Source: Subsaximicrobium wynnwilliamsii (GTDB lineage Bacteria > Bacteroidota > Bacteroidia > Flavobacteriales > Flavobacteriaceae). Taken from it: a DNA stretch of 64,000 nucleotides. Shown here piece after piece: positions 46,924-57,866 of the stretch. Both the position numbers and the translations under genes were made by a program. The first letter of the stretch is position 1. Each line of letters starts with the position of its first letter. The DNA lies in the NCBI RefSeq assembly GCF_007997225.1, contig NZ_VORM01000005.1:62001-126000 (forward strand), in the 5' to 3' direction. Under the pieces are notes generated by a model that had not been told where the DNA came from, made no database searches, and worked only from the letters and a program-made list of their open reading frames with translations.

Positions 46924-47994
46924 TCAGAGCCATTTTTTCCTTCGGAAATAGAACAGCATGAGTACAAATATAACTGCCATTGCTCCCAATAAAATATAAT
47001 ACCCGTTTTTAGTATGAAGCTCAGGCATGTGGTCAAAATTCATTCCGTAGATACCAGCTATAAACGTTAGAGGAATAAAGATGCTTGCCATGATAGTCAA
47101 TACCTTCATGACTTCGTTCATTTTATTGTTGATTATGGTCATGTACATATCCATTAAGCTCCAAACCATCTCACGGTACAAATCAATGGATTCACAAACC
47201 TGGATAATATGATCGTGTAAATCTTTGAGGTAATCATGGGTTTTAATCTCTAAAAAATTGATATCCGTTTTATCAAGCCTATTGATCACTTCACGCAAGG
47301 GGAAAATGGCACGTCTTATCTTAAGGACGTCCTGCTTGAGCGCTTGTATTTTATTTGGCGTTTCATTACTGGAAGTGCTGGATTCGAAAATATGACGTTC
47401 CAGTTCTTCGATCTTGTCGCCAAAAGCTTCAATGACCGAAAAATAGTTATCTACGATGGCATCTAAAATGGCGTACATCAAATAATCGGCACCTCGCATT
47501 CTTATACGGCCTTTTGTGCTGTTGATGCGGTCCCTTAAATCGTCAAAAACATCGCCGTCGGCCTCTTGAAAGGTCAGGATATAGTCTTTGCCAACAATCA
47601 TGCTCACATGCTCTTTGGTAAGTTGGTCATCGTCTTTGAAATACAACATTTTGAAGACGATATAGAGATGATTCTCAAATTCGTCTATTTTAGGTCTTTG
47701 ATGGGTATTTACAATATCTTCTAAGGTAAGTGGGTGCAACTCATAATGCAAACCTATCGTTTCAATTTCCTTGATGTTATTCAAGCCATTGATGTTGATC
47801 CAGGTCACTTGATCATTGCCCTTATGATTAAAGGCATCTTCAACCCTGTTGGAATGCTCCCTTTTATATGAGTCTCCATTGTAGTTAATGATGTCTATAG
47901 AAATGGCAGTGGTCTGTTTCTTTCCTCTGTAGGCCATCGTTCCTGGCGACAGGTTTTTAACTTTATAGGACTTTTTCTTCTTTTTTAAATTCAT
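46924..47994 (-). CDS. corA: Magnesium/cobalt transporter CorA
   Basis: The 356-residue protein has the large cytosolic funnel domain (LHPLTLEDIVNTHQRPKIDEFENHLYIVFKML; long helix with DKIEELERHIFESS). Two C-terminal membrane helices (about 290-310 and 325-345) flank the YGMNF signature at ~313-317 of the CorA selectivity filter. The C-terminus is basic (RRKKWL). It forms a homopentameric Mg2+ channel in the inner membrane. It is a single gene; the start ATG at 47994 is followed by a lysine-rich N-terminus. Confidence 0.95.
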   Translation of the reverse strand: MNLKKKKKSYKVKNLSPGTMAYRGKKQTTAISIDIINYNGDSYKREHSNRVEDAFNHKGNDQVTWININGLNNIKEIETIGLHYELHPLTLEDIVNTHQRPKIDEFENHLYIVFKMLYFKDDDQLTKEHVSMIVGKDYILTFQEADGDVFDDLRDRINSTKGRIRMRGADYLMYAILDAIVDNYFSVIEAFGDKIEELERHIFESSTSSNETPNKIQALKQDVLKIRRAIFPLREVINRLDKTDINFLEIKTHDYLKDLHDHIIQVCESIDLYREMVWSLMDMYMTIINNKMNEVMKVLTIMASIFIPLTFIAGIYGMNFDHMPELHTKNGYYILLGAMAVIFVLMLFYFRRKKWL

Positions 47995-48189
47995 GGGGTT
48001 CTTACTTGATCTTATGTTATAAAAGTATCATTTTTTTCTAAGTTATTGGCAACTTTAGAAATGGGGAAAAGACTTTCACTGTCAAATGTTAAAATAGTCT
48101 TATTTTAATGGGAATAGACTTGCTTATTTATAGAAATTTCGCTAATATGCCATTATAATCACTTACGAATTTATTAGAAAGAAGCATTC

Positions 48190-48414
48190 ATGGGAAGACC
48201 TCCAACAAGACCAATAAAATTCAGGGATGGATTTTACATCGAAATAAGAAATAAAGGTAAAAACACAGGAATTAAATTACATCGGGATACCAAAGAACAG
48301 ATGTTACGCACCATAAAAGAATATGAGCTGACTAAAGATGTACTTATCTTGGGTGAATCTAAAAATGGCAAGTGGGTTGATAAAAACCCAGTAATGCACG
48401 TTGTAGAAAACTAG
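48190..48414 (+). CDS. Small conserved basic protein
   Basis: A 74-residue soluble protein: MGRPPTRPIKFRDGFYIEIR, NKGKNTGIKLHRDTKEQML, then RTIKEYELTKDVLILGESKN and a short end with WVDKNP. The basic N-terminus and the predicted beta-beta-alpha layout could fit nucleic-acid binding, but I know no function for the family. It has a clear leader after the corA gene and a terminator at 48443-48488, so it is a free-standing gene. Confidence 0.75.
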   Translation: MGRPPTRPIKFRDGFYIEIRNKGKNTGIKLHRDTKEQMLRTIKEYELTKDVLILGESKNGKWVDKNPVMHVVEN

Positions 48415-48442
48415 ATACTAAAGCTTATAGCAATTAATTTAT

Positions 48443-48488
48443 TAACCGATTCAGACGTACTAATTGTATGGAGAGTCGGTTTTTTTTC
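48443..48488 (+). terminator. Intrinsic terminator of the 74-aa gene
   Basis: AACCGATTC pairs with GAGAGTCGGTT (imperfect) and T8 follows. It lies 29 bp after the stop at 48414. Confidence 0.7.
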
Positions 48489-48670
48489 TGTCTTATTTTG
48501 AATTTGACATTTCGATTACTTGGCTGAAAGTGCGCTCTTCCATAAAATTACACTAGCGCTCTCTGTGTTGCAAAACAGAGTTGAAAACAGAACGGCGCGT
48601 GTGATAACACAACAGGATACAACACCTATACCGGGCCATTAAAATCAATAAAGCTGTATTCTAGTATTGT

Positions 48671-49534
48671 TTACGACAGATTTTTAGTGTGGTATTTCAA
48701 CAGTCCTTCTATGGGACGTCTGGCAAAATTGCCCACTTTGAAGCCCATCTCATCTGCAACTTGCAGAATTTGTTTTTTAGAAAAGAAGGCGATGGAACCT
48801 GCAAAATGCACAGGTACTGTTTTGAGCTCTTCCTTATATTGGAAAATCATGTTTTTGACGAATACTCTGAAACCAGATTTTATCAAACCATCCATGTATT
48901 TTGATTCTTTGTTCAAAAACATAAATTCTGCAAAATTGGCTAAATAGGCGTTGGGATTGGGCTGTTTATAAAGGTTATGCTTTATAAAATCAGCTTCCAT
49001 GTTGTACTTATGCTCAAAAGCCACCCTAATGTCTTCTGGCATGTTATTGTAATAATAATCCTTAATGAGCTCTTTTCCGAAGTAATTTCCCGAAGCATCA
49101 TCCATTAAGGAATAGCCCAAAGATTTTACACGTTGGTGTAAAACATTACCGTCATAGTAGCTGCAATTGGAACCTGTACCCATGATACAAACCACTGCTG
49201 CCTCGTCATCGTGGCTTAATGTCGCACGAACTGCTGCCATGGTATCTTCCTGAACGTCAATCATCGCTTTCTCAAAAAAAGCTTGAAGTACTTGCAGCAT
49301 GGTTGCTTTTGGCTTATCTGTGCCACAACCTGCACCATAGAAAAACAAATGTGTGACCTCCCCCTTGATTTGTTTGAGCTCTTCACTCTCCTTGATGATC
49401 TTCTTAAGTTGTTTTTCTGTTAAAATGGCAGGATTGAGTCCATGGGTTCGAATTTTCTCCTGGAGTTGCTTACCGCTGGTATCTACCGCAATCCAGTCAC
49501 ATTTTGTCGATCCACTATCTACTATTAAAACCAT
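48671..49534 (-). CDS. BadF/BadG-type ATPase, N-acetylglucosamine-kinase-like
   Basis: 287 residues from the ATG at 49534; a GTG two codons upstream is also open. The ASKHA fold is shown by the phosphate-1 loop VLIVDSGSTKCDW (residues 2-14), YGAGCGTD, the phosphate-2 segment AAVVCIMGTGSNCSYYDG (~111-128), DDASGNYFGKEL and the adenosine motif VHFAGSIAFF (~246-255). Related proteins phosphorylate N-acetylglucosamine or similar sugars; the substrate here is inferred. It lies downstream of gapA, but a terminator at 49551-49606 separates them, so expression is at least partly independent. Confidence 0.85.
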   Translation of the reverse strand: MVLIVDSGSTKCDWIAVDTSGKQLQEKIRTHGLNPAILTEKQLKKIIKESEELKQIKGEVTHLFFYGAGCGTDKPKATMLQVLQAFFEKAMIDVQEDTMAAVRATLSHDDEAAVVCIMGTGSNCSYYDGNVLHQRVKSLGYSLMDDASGNYFGKELIKDYYYNNMPEDIRVAFEHKYNMEADFIKHNLYKQPNPNAYLANFAEFMFLNKESKYMDGLIKSGFRVFVKNMIFQYKEELKTVPVHFAGSIAFFSKKQILQVADEMGFKVGNFARRPIEGLLKYHTKNLS

Positions 49535-49550
49535 AACCACTATTTTGAAA

Positions 49551-49606
49551 TAAAAAAAATCCGTAATACCAAGTTACAACTATTGCACCTTTAGCACTAC
49601 GGATTT
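49551..49606 (-). terminator. Terminator of gapA
   Basis: AAATCCGTA and TACGGATTT pair across a 38-nt loop. On the minus strand the stem is followed by T8 (A-run at 49551-49558). It lies 12 bp after the gapA stop. Confidence 0.7.
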
Positions 49607-49617
49607 AAATCTAAAAT

Positions 49618-50640
<1,023 letters not shown>

Positions 50641-50662
50641 TTAATAATTCAATTGTTGTTGC

Positions 50663-51649
50663 TTAGGTTGACATGATTTCTGAAACCCTTAACAACTCTA
50701 AATTTATTTTTGTCTTTCCTTTTACCGCATGATCCAGTGGCGTTAAGGCCATCACATCATTCAAAAGCCCGACCATATAATTGGTTTGGCCATCCAAAAG
50801 ACTTTCTACTGCTTTTACGCCCATTCTACTGGCGAGCACCCGATCAAAACACGAGGGCGGACCACCACGTTGCATGTGACCCAAAACGGAAACACGTACT
50901 TCATATTCAGTCATGTTAGCCTCTACGTAGTCCTTCAGTTCAAAAACACTTTTACCTATTTTATCACCTTCCGCAACCACTACAATACTAGAGGATTTAC
51001 CAGATTGTTTACTGCGTCTCAGTGATTCCAACAAACGATCCAGACCCAAATCTTCTTCTGGGATCAAAATTTCCTCGGCACCTGCCCCAACACCAACATT
51101 AAGAGCGATGTGACCAGCATCCCGTCCCATAACCTCCACAAAAAAGAGACGGTTATGAGAACTCGCGGTATCCCTGATTTTATCGATGACTTCAACCACT
51201 GTATTTAAAGCGGTGTCGTAGCCCAAAGTATGGGTTGTGCCAAAAATGTCGTTGTCAATTGTGCCAGGAATGCCCATGACTGGAAAGTCAAATTCATTAT
51301 TGAAAATAAGTGCACCAGTAAAACTACCATCGCCACCAATGATTACCAAGGCATCCACATTTGCTTCGATGAGTTTGTCATGCGCCGTTTTCCTGCCTTC
51401 AACCGTTCTAAATTCTTGAGATCGTGCCGATTTGAGAACCGTACCTCCTTTGTTAATGATATCCTTAACACTACGGGCATCCATTGATTTGAAATCGCCT
51501 TCAATCATGCCCTCAAAGCCTCTGTAAATACCAACGCACTCAATTTTGTGATATGCACAGGTTCGCACTACAGATCTTATGGCTGCATTCATTCCTGGAG
51601 AATCGCCTCCAGAGGTCATTACCCCTATCTTTTTTATTGTTTTTGGCAT
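50663..51649 (-). CDS. pfkA: ATP-dependent 6-phosphofructokinase
   Basis: The 328-residue enzyme phosphorylates fructose 6-phosphate to the 1,6-bisphosphate. The ATP loop is GVMTSGGDSPGMNAAIRSV (residues 9-27). Then come GGDGSFTGA, GIPGTIDND with the catalytic TIDND block (~127-131), FVEVMGRDAGHIALN (Met-Gly-Arg substrate site), PEEDLGLDRL and LGHMQRGGPPS. The glycine in GGDGS indicates ATP, not pyrophosphate, as donor. Length fits the short bacterial allosteric tetramer. It is the first gene of the pfkA-gapA unit. Confidence 0.96.
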   Translation of the reverse strand: MPKTIKKIGVMTSGGDSPGMNAAIRSVVRTCAYHKIECVGIYRGFEGMIEGDFKSMDARSVKDIINKGGTVLKSARSQEFRTVEGRKTAHDKLIEANVDALVIIGGDGSFTGALIFNNEFDFPVMGIPGTIDNDIFGTTHTLGYDTALNTVVEVIDKIRDTASSHNRLFFVEVMGRDAGHIALNVGVGAGAEEILIPEEDLGLDRLLESLRRSKQSGKSSSIVVVAEGDKIGKSVFELKDYVEANMTEYEVRVSVLGHMQRGGPPSCFDRVLASRMGVKAVESLLDGQTNYMVGLLNDVMALTPLDHAVKGKTKINLELLRVSEIMST

Positions 51650-51794
51650 ATAATTTTACTTTCAATAAGTAAACTTAGTAAACAAAAACAAGAATAGGAA
51701 TGGAATTAAAGCTTTTTTGGGAAGAGCTCAAAATTTCAAACGTTTTCGTTAATAAAAAACGTTATTTTTCTTAAAATCAGAGGGTATTATTTGT

Positions 51795-54700
51795 TTATTT
51801 ATCTTTTTCAGACTTCATATTTATGAAATCTGGCGTAAATTCGGTCTCATCTTGAGCCTTCTTTTTCGCTTCGGAAACGATCTCGTCCTTGCGATTGCCA
51901 TATAGGATGATTTGGATCAATTCCTTAAAGGTGTCAAACTCGACATTATAAGCAATACCCGCACCTTGTGTATACCCTATTCTTTCTCCAAAATTCTGAA
52001 TACTATTTTCCCTGTTGAAAAATTTTGCCGTTAGGGTTCCATCATCATTGAGCAGTACATCTATTTGCACATCACCAGCAATCACGGTTTGGTTGACCCC
52101 ACCAATTGGCACACCCACTTTCCCGTTGATCATCACGCGATCACTGATTTTCGTAGTTAAGGTAAGCCCTAAACGATCATCGGTTTCATAATCTGTGGTT
52201 TGCTCCCCGAGCTCATAATTAACGCCTACCTGCAACTTACCATCCTCGTTGGTCAAGAAACTATTGAAAAAGGAATTCACACGATCTGAAATGGTACCAT
52301 AAGCCTGCTGCCCCAAACTTATCTCGCTGGCAAAGGAGCCCGTAGACAATAGGAAAAGCGCTTGGTTGGTTCGACTCTCCTTGGTTTCTAAGCGATAATC
52401 CAACTCTGATTTGATAGTGGAACTCACATTTGGAAAATTGAATGTAAAATCGGGTTCTGGCTGCTCCAACTGCCCTACGAGGTTTACCTCTACTTCTATG
52501 TCAATACTTCTGTTTATGGGATTATCCAATAATACTGAAGGGTTTGCTTGTGTTTTATAGATGGCCTTTAAGCCTATTTGGGCTTTTAACGGGTCACCTT
52601 CCCATCGAATAGAACCACCAGGCTCTACGGTCAATTTTTTCTGAACCAAGCCTGCATAGGCAAAATTGTAAGTGCCTTGTACAATCTGAAAATCTCCAAA
52701 CATCTGAAATTTACCATTGGTATTGATATTGAATAATAGGTTACCATTACCAGTACCCCGAATCGTGCTGCCAGAATTTCTATCAATTACAATCTCAATA
52801 TCTGCATACGGATTCACAATCAAATCAAACTGAAGCTCCAAGCCCTTCACTTCTGTATTCCTTATCACCTCGCCTCTTAAGCGTGCTTCTTTTTCTTCCG
52901 GACTCAAAAAATGAATGTAGGTATTATCTCCATAGGTTTCCAGATCGTTCAATGGAATCTTAAAGACCGTACCTTGCGCTGTGCTGCCATCAACAGCGAT
53001 GACCAATTGATTGGTTGGACCTTTAATTGTGGCACTGCCGTTGACAAATGCCGTACCGTAATACAATTGCTCCTCGTCATAATCGGTATTTAAAACGAGT
53101 AAACGTTTGGTGTCAATCTCTAATCCCAGGCGCCAATCTGAAAAATTATTGTGTGAAATATAACCGTTGAGGGTAGCTCTTGAGAAAAATTCGGAATCTG
53201 TAATCTCCACTTCATCAAAAACAAAGCGCTGTGATTCTAAAATGACTTTAGAGTCAAAATCGAAACTGTAATCGATGTTTAGGTATGGGATGCTAAGTCC
53301 CGCATTATCCAATAATAACTCACCACTATAATTGGGATTGTCTAACTTGCCGCTCACTTTGGCATTACCGGTGACCAAACCTCTAATATTTGTTATCACC
53401 CCTTGCCCAAATGGATCCAAAGGGTCTAGTAGAAATTCGTCAAAATCAATATCGATGTCAATATCCTTGTTGTCAAAATCCAGAGTTCCTTTGGCATCCA
53501 ATGACTTGAGGTTGTCGTTTTTCAGGGTTACGTCAACCGTGTAATTTGTCAAGGACTGATTCCCAATGATCATGGCCCTAAGTGTTCCAAGCTCATAATC
53601 ATTGGCTCTAAAATCGCTAATAATCACATTTGACTTGGGCAAATACACACCGTCCTCCTGCAATAGGTCGAGTTTACCATTGACAACTCCTCCCAAAGAC
53701 AAGCTGTCTAATCTTGGAGTGATCTTTGCCAAATCAACATCGGTAAAGTCGAGGTTCAAATCCTTATAAGTGGAGTCCCTAAGCACGCCAGAAAGTTCTA
53801 TTTGCTCTCCCATGTGGCTCATAACCAGTTGGCTGATATCAAAATTCTTGAAATCCCTATCAAAGGCAACTTTGTTGAATTTGTTTCGATCTTCGTTGAT
53901 GGTCCAGGTGTTTTCCTTGAATGTGACATTTGATTTGCGAAAACCGACTACCGATTTGTTGCTTTCGTCAATGGTATAGTATAGACTTAAATCAAATCTA
54001 TCGGCATTTTGCTTTCCACCAGAAAATTCAGACCTAATAAACAAGGTATCTCGCTGTGTCACATTGATGAGGCTAAATTTAGAAACATCATAGTACTTGG
54101 TGCTCAAGCTATCCATCTCAATATAGGTGTTGAAAAGTGGATTGCTGTTATCTATCAAAATGGAGATATCATCTGCAAAATAATCAAACAGCTTGATTTG
54201 TGGCGAGTTGAAACTCAAATTGAATTGCTTTTCATCAGTTTCCATGCGCCCCTTGAGTCTTGTATTGGCGCCAAGTTCCAACTCACTGTAAAACACTTCA
54301 ATGATTTTATTGTAAATCCTGAAATCGAACTCAAGATATTGATCGGTTTCAATAATATTGGGCACGTAATTGGTATAAATGCTCCCAACCGAATTCTCAA
54401 CGAGCTTTCCAATATCCTTAAATTTGAAGTCTCCACTCAAACTGCCTTCTATGATATCTGGAGAGTCGATGGTAATGGTTCTTTTACTGCCAGAAAATTG
54501 GGATTCTATCTCAAAATCCTTAAAGTAGTACTCATCATGCTCATTGATGTAGGTGGTGTTTTGAAAATTCAAAGTCCCAAAGGCATCGTCAATATTTGAC
54601 CCTTTTATGGAACTGGTTACCATGCCACGGAATACTGAAATACTGTCTTTGGAAATAAAATTTAAGGCCCTTAAATTGGCATAGTCCACATTGGCAGTAA

Positions 54701-56186
54701 AATTCAGGGTATTGATGTCTTCGGAAAGATCTGCCAAACCATCAAATTTAAATTTGAAGTTTTCATCAAAGGATTCTACAAATCCATTGAAAATACGATT
54801 TCCCAATTTTCCTGAAACGTCAATTCGACGGTAATTATAATCGTTATATTCCAATTGATACACCCGCCCTTTTATCTGGCTACTCAAATTGTCCAGCGTA
54901 AAACCTCTACCATCCACATCCAAGTCAAAGGAGGTATTGCCTATTTTCGGATTATTCAATAGCTTTCCTAAGTTAAAATCCTCAAAAACGATGTCACCCA
55001 CATAGTAGGCATTGTCAATATCATTGACCTGCTTCATTCTCATGTTGGAGATGATCCTGCCCAAATCGGTCGATATGTTTAGGTCGGCATCAATGGTAGA
55101 AGTGGTGATGTAAGATTGACCTCTAATCGTGAAGTTTCCGAATTTTGAAAATACCGATGGAATAGCTTCGCCAAGAATATTTGGCAATAAGGCCTTGAGA
55201 TCGTAATAATTGGTAGATAAATTATCATAGCGACCATCAAGGGAAAAGTTGCCTTCTTCAGTATTGAATAGATTTTTGAAATTCAAATCCCCATATAATT
55301 GCGTTCTAGAGCTTGTTCTTAGCTTGAGATTTTTGGCATATAAATCATTTAGGGTTCCTGAAAAATCAACATCCATATAGGCCGTTTGATTTTTACCAAA
55401 TTCGTTGTAAAATGCATTGAGATCGTTTAAAAACAGCTCTGAGTCTTTAAAGTTAGCCGTGACAATGACCTTATCGGCAAAGTTTGCAAAATCCTCTCGG
55501 TCGTAATCAAAACGTAAATTACCTTTGAGAATGGATTTTTCGGTTCTAATACTCAAATCGCCAAAACTCATATGATTTAAGCTGTACTCAAAGTTGGTGA
55601 TCAAGTTTTTGACATAGGCACCACGGCTGTCTTTAAATGCCAATGTATTGATTCTGGCATTGACATCACTTCCTGAGATCACAAAATTGGTCGCATTGAT
55701 ATTGAGATCATAAAACTCAAATAGTTTTGGATTGGCTTTATTGTCATTGATGAAGTTGAATTTCCCATTTAAAATAGAAACATCGCTGGACGACAAAAGA
55801 AATTCACTTTTATTCTGGTCTGGGTTATCGCTTTGGAATTTCTGTACGAACACATCTAAATTGGTATCTTCCTCATTGAGATAAGTTCTCACGTTAAAGG
55901 TTAAATTGATGATATCGATATCGCCAAACACCAATTTGCCATAGTAAAGATTTTTAAAACTTATAATAGACGTGTTGAGCTCATCAATGTTTATGAGCGT
56001 ATCCTGCTTATAATCCTCAATAAATACATTTTTCAATTCCACATCCCCATTAAACTGAAGGCCTACCTTACCAATATTAATGTTGGTGCCATACGCATCG
56101 TTGAGGCGTTTTGTTGCGCGTTTCCCGAGATAAGTTTGGACAGCGGGAATAGAGAAGAAGAGCACCAAAATGATGAACAGAAGCAA
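51795..56186 (-). CDS. tamB: Translocation/assembly module TamB-like protein
   Basis: About 1463 residues from a TTG at 56186; no in-frame ATG exists upstream, although the frame stays open to 56243 and would add ~19 residues of TamB-like sequence (KKFLKIVSKILAII). An N-terminal membrane helix is followed by a very long beta-rich region with many repeated LNG.F/DG.. strands. The C-terminal DUF490 domain includes RIRGTGNGNLLFNINTNGKF and GTYNFAYAGLVQKKL. TamB spans the periplasm and works with an Omp85 partner in outer-membrane protein or lipid transport. Divergent from tsaD with ~106 bp between. Confidence 0.92.
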   Translation of the reverse strand: MLLFIILVLFFSIPAVQTYLGKRATKRLNDAYGTNINIGKVGLQFNGDVELKNVFIEDYKQDTLINIDELNTSIISFKNLYYGKLVFGDIDIINLTFNVRTYLNEEDTNLDVFVQKFQSDNPDQNKSEFLLSSSDVSILNGKFNFINDNKANPKLFEFYDLNINATNFVISGSDVNARINTLAFKDSRGAYVKNLITNFEYSLNHMSFGDLSIRTEKSILKGNLRFDYDREDFANFADKVIVTANFKDSELFLNDLNAFYNEFGKNQTAYMDVDFSGTLNDLYAKNLKLRTSSRTQLYGDLNFKNLFNTEEGNFSLDGRYDNLSTNYYDLKALLPNILGEAIPSVFSKFGNFTIRGQSYITTSTIDADLNISTDLGRIISNMRMKQVNDIDNAYYVGDIVFEDFNLGKLLNNPKIGNTSFDLDVDGRGFTLDNLSSQIKGRVYQLEYNDYNYRRIDVSGKLGNRIFNGFVESFDENFKFKFDGLADLSEDINTLNFTANVDYANLRALNFISKDSISVFRGMVTSSIKGSNIDDAFGTLNFQNTTYINEHDEYYFKDFEIESQFSGSKRTITIDSPDIIEGSLSGDFKFKDIGKLVENSVGSIYTNYVPNIIETDQYLEFDFRIYNKIIEVFYSELELGANTRLKGRMETDEKQFNLSFNSPQIKLFDYFADDISILIDNSNPLFNTYIEMDSLSTKYYDVSKFSLINVTQRDTLFIRSEFSGGKQNADRFDLSLYYTIDESNKSVVGFRKSNVTFKENTWTINEDRNKFNKVAFDRDFKNFDISQLVMSHMGEQIELSGVLRDSTYKDLNLDFTDVDLAKITPRLDSLSLGGVVNGKLDLLQEDGVYLPKSNVIISDFRANDYELGTLRAMIIGNQSLTNYTVDVTLKNDNLKSLDAKGTLDFDNKDIDIDIDFDEFLLDPLDPFGQGVITNIRGLVTGNAKVSGKLDNPNYSGELLLDNAGLSIPYLNIDYSFDFDSKVILESQRFVFDEVEITDSEFFSRATLNGYISHNNFSDWRLGLEIDTKRLLVLNTDYDEEQLYYGTAFVNGSATIKGPTNQLVIAVDGSTAQGTVFKIPLNDLETYGDNTYIHFLSPEEKEARLRGEVIRNTEVKGLELQFDLIVNPYADIEIVIDRNSGSTIRGTGNGNLLFNINTNGKFQMFGDFQIVQGTYNFAYAGLVQKKLTVEPGGSIRWEGDPLKAQIGLKAIYKTQANPSVLLDNPINRSIDIEVEVNLVGQLEQPEPDFTFNFPNVSSTIKSELDYRLETKESRTNQALFLLSTGSFASEISLGQQAYGTISDRVNSFFNSFLTNEDGKLQVGVNYELGEQTTDYETDDRLGLTLTTKISDRVMINGKVGVPIGGVNQTVIAGDVQIDVLLNDDGTLTAKFFNRENSIQNFGERIGYTQGAGIAYNVEFDTFKELIQIILYGNRKDEIVSEAKKKAQDETEFTPDFINMKSEKDK

Positions 56187-56292
56187 GATTATTGCTAGGA
56201 TTTTCGATACTATTTTAAGAAATTTCTTGATGCGACTTGAAAGTTATAACTTTGGAGTCAAAATTAACAATTATTGTGCCTAACTTAGCTTA

Positions 56293-57315
56293 ATGTCATC
56301 ACAAAAAATATACATACTTGCCATAGAGTCTTCTTGCGACGATACAGCAGCTGCCGTCATGTGCAACGCTCAAATCTTGAGCAATGTTGTGGCCAATCAA
56401 AAAATACATGAAGCCTATGGTGGTGTGGTCCCAGAATTAGCTTCAAGAGCCCACCAACAGCATATTGTGCCAGTGGTTGACCAAGCCTTGAAAAAAGCCA
56501 AGATCGATAAATCCCAACTAAGCGCCATCGCTTTTACTAGAGGTCCCGGTCTTATGGGTTCTTTATTGGTGGGCACTTCATTTGCAAAATCTTTGGCCTA
56601 TGGATTGGGCATACCCCTTATTGATGTCAACCACATGCAAGCCCATATTTTAGCACATTTTATCGAAGAAAAGGATTTCAATAAGCCGCCGTTCCCCTTT
56701 TTGGCTTTGACCATTTCTGGTGGCCATACTCAAATCGTGAAGGTAAACGACCATTTTGATATGGAGGTCATTGGCGAAACCATTGATGATGCGGTGGGTG
56801 AAGCTTTTGATAAAAGCGGAAAACTCCTCGGTTTGGGATATCCTGCAGGTCCAGAAATAGACAAACGTGCCAAATTAGGAAACCCTAAGGCCTTTAAATT
56901 TACCAAACCGAAGGTTGACGGACTCAATTTCAGCTTTTCAGGACTCAAGACTGCGATACTTTATTTTGTTCAGAAGCAAGTTAAGGCAAACCCAAATTTT
57001 ATTGAAGAACGGCTCAACGACATTTGTGCCTCAATTCAATACACCATTATTGGCATCTTGATGGATAAGCTGAAATTGGCCAGCAAGCAAACCGGCATCA
57101 CACATATTGCGATTGGCGGGGGCGTCTCCGCAAATTCCGGCATTCGGGAAGCTCTGAAACAAAGCGAGGCAAAATTTGGTTGGACTACTTATATTCCAAA
57201 GTTTGAATACACAACAGATAATGCTGCCATGATTGCCATAGTAGGCCATTTGAAATATTTAAAAGGCGAATATGCCCAGCAGAATGTGATGGCCTCGGCA
57301 CGGTTGAAGATTTGA
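56293..57315 (+). CDS. tsaD: tRNA N6-threonylcarbamoyladenosine synthase subunit TsaD
   Basis: The 340-residue protein is the catalytic subunit that transfers threonylcarbamoyl to A37 of ANN-decoding tRNAs, with TsaB and TsaE. Motifs: ILAIESSCDDTAAAV (residues 7-21), ELASRAHQQHIVPVV, GPGLMGSLLVGTSFAKSLAYGLGIPLIDVNHMQAH (metal-binding HMQAH ~114-118), FLALTISGGHTQIV and the late IGGGVSANSGIREAL with DNAAMIAIVG. The ASKHA ATPase fold is complete. It is divergent from tamB, an arrangement common in flavobacteria. Confidence 0.96.
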   Translation: MSSQKIYILAIESSCDDTAAAVMCNAQILSNVVANQKIHEAYGGVVPELASRAHQQHIVPVVDQALKKAKIDKSQLSAIAFTRGPGLMGSLLVGTSFAKSLAYGLGIPLIDVNHMQAHILAHFIEEKDFNKPPFPFLALTISGGHTQIVKVNDHFDMEVIGETIDDAVGEAFDKSGKLLGLGYPAGPEIDKRAKLGNPKAFKFTKPKVDGLNFSFSGLKTAILYFVQKQVKANPNFIEERLNDICASIQYTIIGILMDKLKLASKQTGITHIAIGGGVSANSGIREALKQSEAKFGWTTYIPKFEYTTDNAAMIAIVGHLKYLKGEYAQQNVMASARLKI

Positions 57316-57866
57316 AAGAAGACGAAGATTAAGATGAAGATGAAGGCGAAGATGAAGACGAAGATGAAGAAGAAGACGAAGACGAAGATGAAGAAGAAGA
57401 CGAAGATGAAGAAGAAGACGAACTAATAAGATAGAAATTTTTTATGTCAAGAGTGAGCACAGACAACCCGGCGGCCATGCTTGCCAGTATTGGATCCGCA
57501 AGAAAAAATCACTCAAATGCCTCCTTATTAAAAATTAAAGCAGATGAAGACGGAGACGAAGATGAAGATGAAGATGAAGATGAAGACGAACTAATAAGAT
57601 AGAAATTTTTTATGTCAAGAGTGAGCACAGGCAGCTTTGCGCCCCTGCCTACCGGCAGGCAGGTCTGCGCCCCTACCTACCGGCAGGCAGGTCTGCGAGA
57701 AAAAAACACTCAAATGCCTCCTTATTCAAAATTAAAGCAGATGAAGACGAAGATGAAGATGAAGATGAAGATGAAGATGAACTAATAAGTTAGAAATTTT
57801 TTTGTTAAGAGTGAGCACAGACAACCCGGCGGCCATGCTTGCCAGTATTGGATCCGCGAGCAAAAA
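57316..57866. repeat. Triplicated (GAAGAT)n plus truA-tail repeat region
   Basis: Three units. Each has a GAAGAT/GAAGAC hexamer tract, then GAACTAATAAGATAGAAATT (starting at 57420, 57588, 57779), ATGTCAAGAGTGAGCACAG, and a segment ending CTCAAATGCCTCCTTATT. That last word is the reverse complement of the end of truA (codons for LNK.AFE and stop). Periods are 168 and 191 bp; the difference is a 28-bp palindrome-bearing insert present twice in unit 2. Unit 1 follows tsaD after a degenerate GAAGAT tract. Confidence 0.85.
57639..57694. repeat. Twin CCTGCCTACCGGCAGGCAGG palindromes
   Basis: Two tandem 28-bp copies, starting at 57639 and 57667, each with a CCTGCC/GGCAGG inverted repeat (one copy has CCTACC). 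Related words are found at 4169-4199. It is a dispersed palindromic element inserted in unit 2 of the truA-tail repeat. Confidence 0.8.

Noticed and set aside
57541-57600. (GAAGAT)n as an acidic coding repeat
   Set aside because: No frame with a start and conserved flanks runs through it; the tract is interrupted by stops in each unit.
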